DNA of 57,390 nt from an uncultured Myxococcales bacterium (GCA_903929795.1 CAIYWC010000029.1:1-57390), one strand, 5' to 3'. Positions 7,813-16,860 are shown, numbered from the stretch's first letter. Program-made: numbers and translations. Notes: generated by a model from the sequence alone, not told the origin.

Positions 7813-9933
7813 TCAAAGAATTGTCACGTCCGAACCGGTCTGCACCGCCTGCTCCGGCACGGCGACTTGGCGCGTTGCACCGTCGACCTCGACTTGCCAC
7901 GGTGTCAGCGCCGCCAGGCCAAACGGCATGTCCGCGGTCGCGTACGGTACCCGCAGCGCAAACGCGCCGTCGGCTTGGACCTGCGCCACCTGTTGGAAAA
8001 CGAACCGCGGCGCGCCCGGATGTTTGACCGTAACCGTCGCCGTTACGCGCGCACCCGGCCGCGCATGTCCGACCAGCCGCGCGCCCGTCACGCGCTCGAA
8101 CAGCGCGATTTCCCGCAGCGGACCCCGCACTTGGCCGCGCCACAGCGACGCCAGCTCCAACGGGGAAGCGTGGATCCGCCGCAGCGTGCCCGTTCCCGCG
8201 ACATCGCCGTGCGCCGTGCCCGCGTCCAGCAGCAGCCGCGTGCCCAGGTACGCCTGCGCCTCCTTCAGGCCCGGCGGCGGCTGGCCAATCTCCTCGGCGT
8301 TCGCAATGAGCACCGGCCACGGCGTCGCCATCGTCCACAGCCAGCGCACCTGGCGCGTGTCCAGCAGCGGCTCGACGGCGGCAAAATCGCTGGCCAGCAG
8401 CACGCGCATCGTGTCGCGCAGTGCCTCGCGCTCTTTCAACTCTGTGAAATTGCTGGAGATCACTGGCTGGCCCGTCACGTGCAGCACCTTGTGGCCGACG
8501 TCCCACGGCCCCAGCAGACAGCGTCGACCCGTCGCGGGCGGCGGCGGCAGTTTGTCGCGCATCCAGGCCAGCATCCGCCAGACGGACTCCTCATGCGCGC
8601 TCCACTGCTCGGCCTGCCACAGCGGCGGCAGCAGCGCCAGCGCGCCAACCGCCGCCAACCCGGCGAGCGTGCGGGCAAAAGGCCGGGCCTGCAGCGTCAG
8701 CACCGCGGCCCAGGCCAGCACGTACGGCACGGCAAAAACCAGGCCAAAGCGCGTTTGCAGCAGCGCCAGCGCCGCGGTCGTGGCATACAGCCAGGTCAGC
8801 CAGGCACGGCGTACCGGCGGCAGCCGGGCAAATCCCAGCGGCAGGAACGGCAGCAGCACGATGGCGCCGCCGAGCACGATCAGCGGCTGCGGCATCGGCT
8901 GGCGCCAAAAGGGCTTGCTCTCCTCGATCGTGGCGACCATGCCGGCGCGGCCGGAGAAATCGAGCAGCGCGGCGAACGCGTGGCGCATCTCCGGATCGAC
9001 AGCCGCTGCCAGTGCCACCGTCGCGGCGCCGACCACCGCCGCGAGGCCCAGCGCCCGCAAACGGCGATCCGCACGCGGACTGATGCCCAGCCAGCCCGCG
9101 GTCAGCGCCGCGCAAAAACCACCCAGCAGCCAGAGCGTGAACCGCGACGGCGCGTGTGGCGCGACCAGGCCGTGGACGAAATACGGCGCCTGGACGATCG
9201 CCGGTACCGCCAGCAGCGCGCCCAGCCAGACGGCCAGCACCAGCGCTCGCAGCGCCGCACGGCGTCCCGGACCCGGCGGCAGCACCGTCGCCGCCGTCAG
9301 CACCGCGGCCGACGTGACAACCAACTCCGCGATCCACGCCTCCGTCATCAGCGCGTGACCGAGCGCCAGCACGCCGCCCAGCAGCAGCGTGTGACGCCGC
9401 GCGGGGTGGGTCAGCACTGCGTCCACCAGCCATGCCAGCGCCGCCAGCCATAGTCCGAGCAGCATGTGGTGGTCGATGAAGCCAAACGCCGTGTACCAGA
9501 TGTGCAGCGGCAGCAGCGCCAGCAGCAGTCCGGCCAGCAGCCCGGCGAGCGTACCCAGCCACGCCGTGCCCAGCGCCCAGACCGCCACCGCCGTCAGCAC
9601 GCCCGCGGCGACGGGTGTCCAAGCCGCCAAGCGCTCGACCGCCCGCGGCGGCGCATCTGAGGGCAGCACGACGCGCGCCAGCCCCGCGGTCAGCCGTTCG
9701 ACGCCGCCGGGCCACGGCGGCACCGTGCCATCGGGACAGCCCAGACCGAGATCGACGTCCGGCACATGCGGAAAATCCTGCCAGGTCGCGACGATCCGCC
9801 GCAGGTAATAGTGCGAATCCGACGACACCGCCCGCACGCCGCCGTCGGGCAGCCGCATCGCCGACGTGCCGACCACGCGCGCCGTCAGCGCCACGGCCAC
9901 GACCAGCAGCAGCGCGGCCATCCGACGCGCCAT
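7813..9933 (-). CDS. STT3/PglB-like oligosaccharyltransferase family protein
   Basis: 706 residues, about 12 membrane helices and a 230-residue periplasmic C-terminal domain. STT3 hallmarks are visible in order: first-loop Asp in SSDSHYYLRR (D39); FIDHH (D154-H156) in the second external loop; TIEE at 335-338, matching the TIxE motif of bacterial PglB external loop 5; and GPWDVGH (477-481) in place of the WWDYG acceptor-sequon motif. This supports transfer of lipid-linked glycan to a protein or another acceptor on the periplasmic side. The WWDYG variation means acceptor specificity may differ from N-x-S/T. The gene starts 3 nt after the rnd stop. No glycan-assembly genes are adjacent. An alternative is a related GT-C glycosyltransferase. 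Confidence 0.75.
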   Translation of the reverse strand: MARRMAALLLVVAVALTARVVGTSAMRLPDGGVRAVSSDSHYYLRRIVATWQDFPHVPDVDLGLGCPDGTVPPWPGGVERLTAGLARVVLPSDAPPRAVERLAAWTPVAAGVLTAVAVWALGTAWLGTLAGLLAGLLLALLPLHIWYTAFGFIDHHMLLGLWLAALAWLVDAVLTHPARRHTLLLGGVLALGHALMTEAWIAELVVTSAAVLTAATVLPPGPGRRAALRALVLAVWLGALLAVPAIVQAPYFVHGLVAPHAPSRFTLWLLGGFCAALTAGWLGISPRADRRLRALGLAAVVGAATVALAAAVDPEMRHAFAALLDFSGRAGMVATIEESKPFWRQPMPQPLIVLGGAIVLLPFLPLGFARLPPVRRAWLTWLYATTAALALLQTRFGLVFAVPYVLAWAAVLTLQARPFARTLAGLAAVGALALLPPLWQAEQWSAHEESVWRMLAWMRDKLPPPPATGRRCLLGPWDVGHKVLHVTGQPVISSNFTELKEREALRDTMRVLLASDFAAVEPLLDTRQVRWLWTMATPWPVLIANAEEIGQPPPGLKEAQAYLGTRLLLDAGTAHGDVAGTGTLRRIHASPLELASLWRGQVRGPLREIALFERVTGARLVGHARPGARVTATVTVKHPGAPRFVFQQVAQVQADGAFALRVPYATADMPFGLAALTPWQVEVDGATRQVAVPEQAVQTGSDVTIL

Positions 9934-9936
9934 CCG

Positions 9937-11127
9937 CTACTCCAGAAACCGCAGCTGGAGCGCGCCGTTCGTCTGCCGCTGGCACCGCACCGCGAGCTGG
10001 CCGTCCAGCAGCGTCCACAGGGGCTCCACCAGCAGCTCCGCGCGCCAGCCGGTCAGGCCCAGCGCCTCGGCCAGCGCCTCGCGGGTCGCCAGCGGTTCGC
10101 GGACGGCGTTCAGCAGCGCCTCGCGTTTGACCAGCAACTGCGGCGCGAGGTTCTGCTTCACGGCGATGTCGTTCACCAGCAGCATCATCAGCGCCGCCAC
10201 CGCTTCCAGCTCCCAGCCCGGCGGCGCGCGCCCCGGCGGTCGGTGATGCGGTTCCGCCAGCCCACGCGCCACGGCGTCCAGCCAGCGCTGCGCGTGCCGG
10301 TACACTGTGCGGTGGCTCAGGCGCCGATCAGCCTCCAGATCGGCCCGTCGCACCGGCGCCACGCGTGCCAGCGTGTGTAGCATCTCGTCGGGCAGCAGGA
10401 AGTGCGGGACGATGTCCTCTTCCTGGGCGATCGCCTCGCGTTCCACCGCGAGCGCGCGCACCACGCCTGCCTCGCGTGCGTCCATGCGCCGCCCGCCGGC
10501 GACGCGCTGAAACGCCGCGTCCGGATCGCGGATGTACGGCGCCGAGTCCGTCAGCGTCGCGCATTCTTCCGCCACCCACTCCGCGCGACCCAGCTGTGTC
10601 AGCTCGTCCACCAGCAGCGTGTGCAGCGCCAGCAGGTGCGCCACATCGCCCGCCGCGTAGCCCGCCATGCGCTCCGGCAGCGGCCGCTTGCTCCAGTCCG
10701 CCATCTGGTCACCCTTGGGCTGGTGCACGCCAAGCGCCGTCTGCAGCAGCCCCGCCAGGCCGATTTGCAGCCCGTGGCCCAGGAACGCCGCCGCGATCTG
10801 TGTGTCGAACACGCGCTGCGGCAGCAGGTTGAACTGCAGCCAGAGGATCCGCAAATCGTTGCGCAGCGCGTGGCCGATCACCGTCAGGTCCGGCCGCCGC
10901 AGCGCCTGCACCAGCGGCTTCAGGTCGATTTCCGCCAGCGGATCGACGAGCCAAATGCCGTCGTGCGTCGCGAACTGCAGCAGCATCAGGCGCGGCACGT
11001 ACGTGCGCTCGCTGTGAAACTCGGTGTCAAAGCCGACCAGATCCGCGCGATTCAGCGCGTCCACAAGCGCTTGCAGCTGCAGCTCCGTTGTGATGATCGG
11101 CGACGGTCGCGGCGGCTGAGCGGGCAT
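9937..11127 (-). CDS. rnd: Ribonuclease D
   Basis: 396 residues. 3'-5' exoribonuclease that trims tRNA and other structured RNA 3' ends. The DEDDy catalytic set is intact: D34 and E36 in GFDTEF, D91 in HALRND, Y157 and D161 in MAGYAAGDVAHL. An HRDC-like helical region (about 205-290) and a further C-terminal helical domain follow, as in E. coli RNase D (375 residues). ATG at 11127 with a modest CCGAGG upstream. It is the first gene of a minus-strand run with the STT3-like gene and is divergent from lexA. Confidence 0.92.
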   Translation of the reverse strand: MPAQPPRPSPIITTELQLQALVDALNRADLVGFDTEFHSERTYVPRLMLLQFATHDGIWLVDPLAEIDLKPLVQALRRPDLTVIGHALRNDLRILWLQFNLLPQRVFDTQIAAAFLGHGLQIGLAGLLQTALGVHQPKGDQMADWSKRPLPERMAGYAAGDVAHLLALHTLLVDELTQLGRAEWVAEECATLTDSAPYIRDPDAAFQRVAGGRRMDAREAGVVRALAVEREAIAQEEDIVPHFLLPDEMLHTLARVAPVRRADLEADRRLSHRTVYRHAQRWLDAVARGLAEPHHRPPGRAPPGWELEAVAALMMLLVNDIAVKQNLAPQLLVKREALLNAVREPLATREALAEALGLTGWRAELLVEPLWTLLDGQLAVRCQRQTNGALQLRFLE

Positions 11128-11172
11128 GGGCAGTGGCCTCGGACTTGCCGGCGTTTTTCGCCGCGCGTTGGC

Positions 11173-11181
11173 ACTTTAGCA
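11173..11181 (-). promoter_or_regulatory. Possible extended -10 promoter for rnd
   Basis: TGC-TAAAGT on the minus strand, a TGn-extended -10, about 45 nt before the rnd start. No consensus -35 is visible. Confidence 0.35.
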
Positions 11182-11221
11182 GGAGTCAGGCAAACCGTGT
11201 AGCGGCCCCCGGCGGCATTTC

Positions 11222-11266
11222 TTGACACACGGCGCATTGTGCGATACTGAACATTTGTGCGGTATC
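11222..11266 (+). promoter_or_regulatory. lexA promoter with probable LexA operator
   Basis: TTGACA at 11222-11227, 17 bp, then TACTGA at 11245-11250. The inverted repeat GATAC (11243-11247)/GTATC (11262-11266), 14 bp apart, overlaps the -10 and the presumed start site, where LexA binding would block transcription. It is not the E. coli CTGT-N8-ACAG box. Autoregulation by LexA is inferred from position. Confidence 0.6.
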
Positions 11267-11289
11267 ATGTCGCGCAGACGGTGGCAGCC

Positions 11290-12048
11290 ATGGCGAATAC
11301 GGAGTTGACCCCACGTCAACAGAATATTCTTGATTTTGTTCATGAATTTCAACAGGCACATGGCTATCCGCCGTCGATCCGCGAGATCGGCGAGTTCTTT
11401 GGCATCCGCTCCACCAACGGCGTGTCGGACCACCTGCGGGCGCTGGAGCGCAAGGGCTTCCTGAGCCGCAACGGTCACCTGTCGCGATCGCTGCAGGTCG
11501 TGCGCGATGACGCGCGGCCAGAGACGCGCTTTGTGCCGGACGCCGGTGAGCTGGACGGCGATGACGTGCCGGTGATTGCGCGCACCACGACCACGGGGCG
11601 CACGCTGTCGCTGGCGGCCAAGCAGACGCCGCACCTGGGGCTGCGGCGCGGGACGCCGGTGTCTGTGCCGGTGATGGGTCGCGTTGCTGCGGGCCAGCCG
11701 ATCCTGGCCGTGGAGGACGCGGAGGACACGCTGGTCGTGGACAGCTACCTGCTGGGCGGTCCGGGCGAAGTTTTTGGCCTGCGCGTGGTCGGTGCGTCCA
11801 TGATCGACGCGGGTATTTTGCCCGGCGACTTCCTGTTCGTGCGCAAGCGCTCGACGGCGAATCCCGGCGACATCGTGGTCGCGATGATCGAAGGCGAGGC
11901 GACGGTCAAGCGCTGGTTTCCGGAAGGCGATCGCATTCGCCTGCAGCCGGAAAACGCTGCGATGAAGCCGATTTACGTGAATCGCGCCGACTTCCGCGCC
12001 GTCGACCTGCTGGGCACGGTCGTGGGCATCTACCGCAAGCTGGTGTAG
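11290..12048 (+). CDS. lexA: SOS repressor LexA
   Basis: 252 residues, longer than the usual 200 because of an extended linker (about 72-122). The N-terminal winged helix begins LTPRQQNILDFVHEF and includes YPPSIREIGEFFGIRSTNGV. The self-cleavage site is GRVAAGQP (A134-G135). The Ser-Lys dyad is S170 in VVGASMIDAGI and K207 in EATVKRWF. RecA filaments would trigger self-cleavage and derepress DNA-repair genes. ATG at 11290 was chosen because an earlier GTG at 11257 lies within the putative operator. The methyltransferase gene begins 3 nt after the stop. Confidence 0.95.
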   Translation: MANTELTPRQQNILDFVHEFQQAHGYPPSIREIGEFFGIRSTNGVSDHLRALERKGFLSRNGHLSRSLQVVRDDARPETRFVPDAGELDGDDVPVIARTTTTGRTLSLAAKQTPHLGLRRGTPVSVPVMGRVAAGQPILAVEDAEDTLVVDSYLLGGPGEVFGLRVVGASMIDAGILPGDFLFVRKRSTANPGDIVVAMIEGEATVKRWFPEGDRIRLQPENAAMKPIYVNRADFRAVDLLGTVVGIYRKLV

Positions 12049-12051
12049 CCG

Positions 12052-12885
12052 TTGGCTGTTGCGCATGTGATTCCGTACCAGGGCTCCAAGCGCCTGCTGG
12101 CGCCGGCGATTTTGGCCGTGCTGCGCGAGCGGCAGGGCGCGGCGCCGGTGCGGTGCTTGTACGAGCCATTTGCGGGATCGGCGGCGCTAACGCTCGCCGC
12201 GGCGCAGGCTGGACTGGCGCGCAGTCACGTGGTGGCGGATTCCTATGCGCCGCTGATCGCCCTGTGGCAGCGGATTGTCGACGCCCCACAGCAGCTCGCC
12301 GACGATTACCGCGCGGTGTGGCAGGCGGGCGACTACGACGCTGTGCGCCAGGCGTTTCACCGCGAGCCCACGCCGGAGCGGCTGCTGTACCTGCTGACCC
12401 GCTGCGTGAAAGCGGCGGTGCGATTCAACCGGCAAGGCGCGTTCAATCAGGCGGCCGACAAGCGCCGGCGTGGGACGCATCCCGATCGCGTGGCTGCACA
12501 CGCGCACGCGGCGGCGGCGCTGCTGCGGGATCGCACGCAGTTTCGGGTCGGCGACGCTTTGGCCACGACCGCGGATGCCCGACACGGCGACGTCGCGTAC
12601 CTCGATCCGCCGTGGCACGGCACGACAGTCGGCCGGGACGTGCGCTACCACGCCGGCTACACGCACGCGGAGCTCGTCGCGCTCGTCGCCGCGCTTCACG
12701 CCCGCGGCGTGCGCGTCCTGCTCAGCTACGACGGCAAGCGCGGCGGTCAGGATTTTGCCCAGACGCTGCCGGATTCGCTTGAGCGCCTGGACCTGCCGGC
12801 GATGCGTTCCGCGCAGGCGACGTTGCTGGGCCGCGTGGAATGGACGACTGAATCGCTGTATGCGACGCGGCCGGGCAGCGCTTGA
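12052..12885 (+). CDS. D12-class N6-adenine DNA methyltransferase
   Basis: 277 residues if the TTG at 12052 is used; a GTG at 12067 would give 272. Methylates adenine in DNA using S-adenosylmethionine. Motifs in alpha-class order: PYQGSKR (8-14, SAM-binding motif X), YEPFAGSAALTLAA (motif I), the acidic VADSYAPL region, FNRQGAFN, and DPPW (185-188), the catalytic motif IV. About the length of Dam and M.MjaIII-like enzymes. No restriction endonuclease is adjacent, so it is an orphan enzyme here. It starts 3 nt after lexA, so it should share the lexA promoter and be SOS-controlled (inference). Recognition sequence unknown. Confidence 0.85.
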   Translation: MAVAHVIPYQGSKRLLAPAILAVLRERQGAAPVRCLYEPFAGSAALTLAAAQAGLARSHVVADSYAPLIALWQRIVDAPQQLADDYRAVWQAGDYDAVRQAFHREPTPERLLYLLTRCVKAAVRFNRQGAFNQAADKRRRGTHPDRVAAHAHAAAALLRDRTQFRVGDALATTADARHGDVAYLDPPWHGTTVGRDVRYHAGYTHAELVALVAALHARGVRVLLSYDGKRGGQDFAQTLPDSLERLDLPAMRSAQATLLGRVEWTTESLYATRPGSA

Positions 12886-12893
12886 TCCACCCG

Positions 12894-13901
12894 TTAGGGC
12901 AGCGTTTCGAGCGCGCGCTGGAAAGCCTCGAGCTCAGTGGCGGGCCAGTGCTGGATGTCGAGCGCCAGCAGCGCCGTGTCGCCTTCCCGCTTCGCTTGCG
13001 CGGCGCCCAGGCCAAAAAACCGCAGATCGCCTTCGCGCGACCGGTACATCAGCCGCTGCGGCTGGGTCGGCATGTCCTCGCGCTCCGCATGGCGCGTCTC
13101 GGCGTCGAGGCGAACCTGCAGCGCGCGCCCATCGACCGTCACGGACAGCTGGCTGCGCTGGAGGTACAGCCCGTCCAGGTCCATCGCCGCCACGAAAGGC
13201 TCGGTCACCGCACGCCCGCGATGTTGCGGCCGCGGCTGGCTCGCCGACGGCGCGATCGACGGCAAGTCGTGCGGCGTCGCCAGCGGCACCAGATCGCGCG
13301 GATCCGCGGGGTTCAGCGGCGTCATCCGTCCCGTGCGCCGCTTGACCGCGCGCGGCACCACCGCACCATCGGCGGCGGCATGCTCCGCCGGCGTCATCGT
13401 CACCGTCTCACTGCGCGCCAAGCTGACCGTGTCCTTGCCGAGCTTGGCCTGCGGCATTTCCACCGTCATGCGCCATTCCTGGGTCACGGCGCGCGCCCGC
13501 TCCCGGTCGTCCAGCGATAGCTGCGGCGCCTCCACGTTCCGATTCAGCGACGCACGCGGCGTCGGTGGCGGCTGCTTGTGGGCGCGCTCGTGCGCCTTCA
13601 CCGCCTCGGCCGCGGTATCCAGCTGCATTTGCCACAGCAGGAGCGCCGCTTCCTCCGCGCGCAGCTGGTCCTGCCGCCGTTCCAGCAGGGCGGCGCGCTC
13701 AGCGGCGAGTTCCTGCCGTGCGTGGCCCAGCGTTTGGTCCCAATCCGCCGGCGGCGCGGGCAGCGGCGGATCGGCCGGCTGCCAGCGGGCCAGCCACGCG
13801 ACGCGCTCTTCCAGCTCCTGCGCGACCGCCTGCAAGTGGTTGCGGCGGATTGCAAGCTCGTTCTCCGCGAGGCCAATCGCCAGTTCGTGTTCGAGCGCCA
13901 T
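12894..13901 (-). CDS. Coiled-coil protein of unknown function
   Basis: 335 residues, not recognised. Residues about 1-110 are strongly helical and charged with heptad character, so probably a coiled coil. The middle (110-220) is Pro/Arg-rich and looks disordered. Residues about 225-335 form a compact, beta-rich stretch that starts EPFVAAMDLDGLYLQRSQLSV and could be a small folded domain. No signal peptide or membrane helix is seen. The ATG overlaps the stop of the upstream TPR gene as TGATG, implying coupled translation and a likely shared role. It ends 8 bp from the convergent methyltransferase gene. Confidence 0.75.
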   Translation of the reverse strand: MALEHELAIGLAENELAIRRNHLQAVAQELEERVAWLARWQPADPPLPAPPADWDQTLGHARQELAAERAALLERRQDQLRAEEAALLLWQMQLDTAAEAVKAHERAHKQPPPTPRASLNRNVEAPQLSLDDRERARAVTQEWRMTVEMPQAKLGKDTVSLARSETVTMTPAEHAAADGAVVPRAVKRRTGRMTPLNPADPRDLVPLATPHDLPSIAPSASQPRPQHRGRAVTEPFVAAMDLDGLYLQRSQLSVTVDGRALQVRLDAETRHAEREDMPTQPQRLMYRSREGDLRFFGLGAAQAKREGDTALLALDIQHWPATELEAFQRALETLP

Positions 13902-15760
13902 CAGCTGTCTCGCCGCATGCCGGTGACGCGCGCGCGATAGCCGGCGAGCTCCACCGCACCGGGATGGCGCTGGTCCAACGCGTCCAGCAGCGCAACCGCG
14001 CTGTCGTGAAAGCCGCGCTCGATGAAGAAGTCGAGCGTCCCCAGGTCGCGGCTCATGTCGCGCGGCGCCGCCGCCACTTCACCGCCAGCACCCGGCTGCC
14101 GCGACAGGCGCGGACGCGGCAGGATTTGCGACCGCGGCTGGGCGGGCGCCACCGGATTGAGCGTGTGCTCCGGCTCGTGGTGCGCCTGCGCCCTGTGCGT
14201 TGTGACGGGCATCATCAGGTCCGGCGCTGGCTTCTCCGCCAGCCGCAGCCCGTGCCGCTCCAGCAGCTCGACGTTGATCTCCTCGACGAGCGTACGCTCC
14301 GCCGTCTCGAACCCCGCCTCATCGTCCCACTCCGTCTCGTTGCCTTCCAGATCGTCCAGCTCCGACAGCGCCTCCAGCGCTTGCTGGTGCGTGACGCGCG
14401 TCGATTGCGACACCGGGCGCATCGGACTCAAATCGGTCGGCCGCGGCGTCATCTCGACAGCGCGCGCGGCGGACGTCACGGGCTGCGCAGGCGCCGGCTG
14501 GCGTGCTGGCGTCGCGGCAACGGGCACGGTGGGCTTGGCTTGGGCGGCGGTCGGCGCGTGCACGGCGGCCAGCATCGGCTTCAGCGCCGCTGGCGTGTCC
14601 GGCTGCGTCGCGCGCACCAGCGGCTCCGTCGGCACTGGCGGCGGCTCGTCGTCGGCCGGCAGGGGCGGCGCATCGCGCAGCAGCACGGCGGCCTTCTCTT
14701 CCGCCTGACGCGCAATTGCCGCGTGCAGCCGCTCCATGTCGGCTTCCGGCAGCGCCATCGTCCCGGGTCGACTGCGCGCTACGGCCACGCCTTCCGGAGC
14801 CGCCGCCGCGACCGGCTCCGGAGCCACAGTGCCGCTGCTGCGGGCCTGCAGCTCAATGACTGTGCCGCCCTGGACCGACGGCGCCAGCACGCCGATGTGC
14901 GCCCGCGCCCGCTCGTCGTCAGGTGCCAGCCAGTAGAGCCGTTCCAGCGTCCGGTTCGCCTCGTCCTGCAGGCCGTTGCGCTCAAAAGTCCGGATCAGCT
15001 GCCGGCAGATCGTCGCCGCCTTCTCCCGCTGCCCAAGCTGTTCCAGGGCTTCAATAATCAGCTCCAGCAGTTCCGCGTCGTTGGGCACCGACTCGTAGCA
15101 CCGCAGCAGCTTGCCCAAGGCCAGCGATGGCCGGCCCGAGCGGACGTAATGCAGCGCCAAATCGTGCGCCAGTGTCGTGTCGGCGGCCTCCAGCGCGTGC
15201 GCCCGCTCCGCGACTTTTTCCCAATCCTCGACCGCGCCCTTGCGCAGCAGCGTCGCCGCCAGCGTGCGCAGCAAGCCGGCGGACTCGTGGTGGTGGCCCG
15301 CGCGCGCGAGGTGCTCGGCCAGCTGCAGTTGCCCGGCCAGGTTGTCCGGATCCAGCTCCAGCAAGCGGCCCAGCACCTGCATCATGTCGCCAAACTGCCG
15401 CGATCGCTCGTAGATCTCGAACGCCGTCGCATACTCGCGCGCCGCGTCCTCGACCATGCGCAGCTGCTGCTGCACGTCGCCCAGCGCCACCCGGATGTCC
15501 GCCGCATCGGGACGAATCTTGGCCGCCTGCCGCAGGACCGCGACCGCCTTGACCGGCGCGCCGCGCGTGGCGTAGGCCTCCGCAATCGACAACAGCTCCG
15601 TGACGGCCTCGCCCGTCTTGCCCGTCGACTGCAGCAGTTCGACTTTCTTGAGCCGATCGCGCACATCCTGGACGTTGCCCACGGCGCCGCCATCGCGCGC
15701 AGCCTGAGCTGCCAGCGGACGGCGAAAGCGATTCGGATCAGCACTGACGGGCGCGGCCAC
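13901..15760 (-). CDS. TPR-rich cytoplasmic protein
   Basis: 619 residues from a GTG at 15760, chosen for the CCGGAGCC ribosome site 6 nt upstream. Residues about 25-310 are tandem TPR helices (for example AVAVLRQAAKIRPDAADIRV and MMQVLGRLLELDPDNLAGQL). A long Ala/Pro/Thr-rich linker follows (about 330-560). A short conserved-looking helical end (DLGTLDFFIERGFHDSAVAL) resembles another TPR pair. No signal peptide, so probably a scaffold in the cytoplasm. It begins 32 nt after efp and is coupled to the coiled-coil gene behind it. Myxobacteria carry many such proteins with Frz/motility or secretion roles; nothing here identifies which. Confidence 0.8.
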   Translation of the reverse strand: MAAPVSADPNRFRRPLAAQAARDGGAVGNVQDVRDRLKKVELLQSTGKTGEAVTELLSIAEAYATRGAPVKAVAVLRQAAKIRPDAADIRVALGDVQQQLRMVEDAAREYATAFEIYERSRQFGDMMQVLGRLLELDPDNLAGQLQLAEHLARAGHHHESAGLLRTLAATLLRKGAVEDWEKVAERAHALEAADTTLAHDLALHYVRSGRPSLALGKLLRCYESVPNDAELLELIIEALEQLGQREKAATICRQLIRTFERNGLQDEANRTLERLYWLAPDDERARAHIGVLAPSVQGGTVIELQARSSGTVAPEPVAAAAPEGVAVARSRPGTMALPEADMERLHAAIARQAEEKAAVLLRDAPPLPADDEPPPVPTEPLVRATQPDTPAALKPMLAAVHAPTAAQAKPTVPVAATPARQPAPAQPVTSAARAVEMTPRPTDLSPMRPVSQSTRVTHQQALEALSELDDLEGNETEWDDEAGFETAERTLVEEINVELLERHGLRLAEKPAPDLMMPVTTHRAQAHHEPEHTLNPVAPAQPRSQILPRPRLSRQPGAGGEVAAAPRDMSRDLGTLDFFIERGFHDSAVALLDALDQRHPGAVELAGYRARVTGMRRDS

Positions 15761-15792
15761 GTTGGCTCCGGCACACGGCGGGTGAGGGGCGA

Positions 15793-16362
15793 CTAGCGGC
15801 TGACGCGTTCCACGTAGCGGCCGTCGCGCGTGTCGATCTTGAGCACATCCACGTCCGTGATGTACAGCGGAACTTGCAGCTTGTAGCCGGTTTCCACCGT
15901 CACGGACTTCGTCGCGCCCTGCGCCGTGTTGCCGGCAATCGCTGGCTCGCATTCGGTAATCTTCGCGATGATGAAATTCGGCAGCTCGATCGCGATCGCG
16001 CGGCCGTTGTAGAGCAGGATCTCCACCTTCAAGTTTTCCGTCAGGAAATTCTTGGCATCGCCGACGGCCGTGTTGCTGACCTCGAACGTCTCAAACGACT
16101 CCGAGTTCATGAAATGGTACGCGCCGTCAAAGTACAGGAACGTCGCGTCGATCTCCTCGCACTCGGCTTGGTCGACTTTGTCGCCGGAGCGAAACGTCTT
16201 GTCGATCACGTTGTTGGTCAGCAGGTTTTTGATGCGGGTCCGCACGAATGCCGAGCCTTTGCCGGGCTTGACGTGCTGGAAATCGACGATCTCCCACGGA
16301 CTGCCGTCCATCTCGAACTTGAGGCCCTTCTTGAACTCTGAGGTGTCGATCGTTGAAGCCAT
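15793..16362 (-). CDS. efp: Translation elongation factor P
   Basis: 189 residues, standard length. Relieves ribosome stalling at polyproline. Three beta-barrel domains are expected. The modified lysine lies in VKPGKGSAFVRTR (K35, equal to E. coli K34), the type normally beta-lysylated by EpmA; no epmA/epmB is in the window. The family C-terminal signature TVETGYKLQVPLYI is intact. The neighbouring proteins are rich in proline runs, which gives this factor obvious clients. Lies 51 nt after aroQ on the same strand, a common pairing. Confidence 0.97.
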   Translation of the reverse strand: MASTIDTSEFKKGLKFEMDGSPWEIVDFQHVKPGKGSAFVRTRIKNLLTNNVIDKTFRSGDKVDQAECEEIDATFLYFDGAYHFMNSESFETFEVSNTAVGDAKNFLTENLKVEILLYNGRAIAIELPNFIIAKITECEPAIAGNTAQGATKSVTVETGYKLQVPLYITDVDVLKIDTRDGRYVERVSR

Positions 16363-16413
16363 GTCTTGGTCTCTTTCCTAAGTCAAATGAAGTGGTTGGG
16401 ACGCACCGAATCT

Positions 16414-16860
16414 TCAGGCATTCCGTTCAGCGTACAGGTGCGCGATGAGCGCTCGCAGCGCCCATTCGTACCCTTGGGCTCCGAGTCCCTGGATGCGGCC
16501 CATCACCACATCAGCCAGCAGGGACTTGTGTCGAAACGCTTCGCGCGCTTCCGTATTGCTCAAATGCACCTCGATCGCCGGCTTGGCGACCGCGATCACG
16601 GCGTCGCGCAGGGCGACGCTGGTGTGAGTATACCCCGCCGGATTGAGGATGTAAGCGTCCGTCAGTCGCCGCGTGGCGTGCAGGTAATCGATGAGCGCGC
16701 CCTCGTGATTACTCTGAAAGGTCCTGACATCGCAGGATAATTCTTTGCCGATTGCGACGAGCCGGCTGTCGATCTCCGGCAAAGTCAGCTTGCCATAGAT
16801 CGCCGGTTCCCGCTCTCCGAGCAAATTCAGGTTCGGGCCATGGAGGACGTCGACGCGCAT
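16414..16860 (-). CDS. aroQ: 3-Dehydroquinate dehydratase, type II
   Basis: 148 residues, the usual size for the dodecameric type II enzyme of the shikimate pathway (3-dehydroquinate to 3-dehydroshikimate). Motifs: HGPNLNLLGEREPAIYG with catalytic Y22, FQSNHEGALID, LNPAGYTHTSVALRDA with N73, and EVHLSN with H99. The ATG at 16860 lies 45 nt after the FHA-sigma54 activator stop. A TTGACA lies 38 nt before the ATG but without a matching -10. Confidence 0.96.
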   Translation of the reverse strand: MRVDVLHGPNLNLLGEREPAIYGKLTLPEIDSRLVAIGKELSCDVRTFQSNHEGALIDYLHATRRLTDAYILNPAGYTHTSVALRDAVIAVAKPAIEVHLSNTEAREAFRHKSLLADVVMGRIQGLGAQGYEWALRALIAHLYAERNA

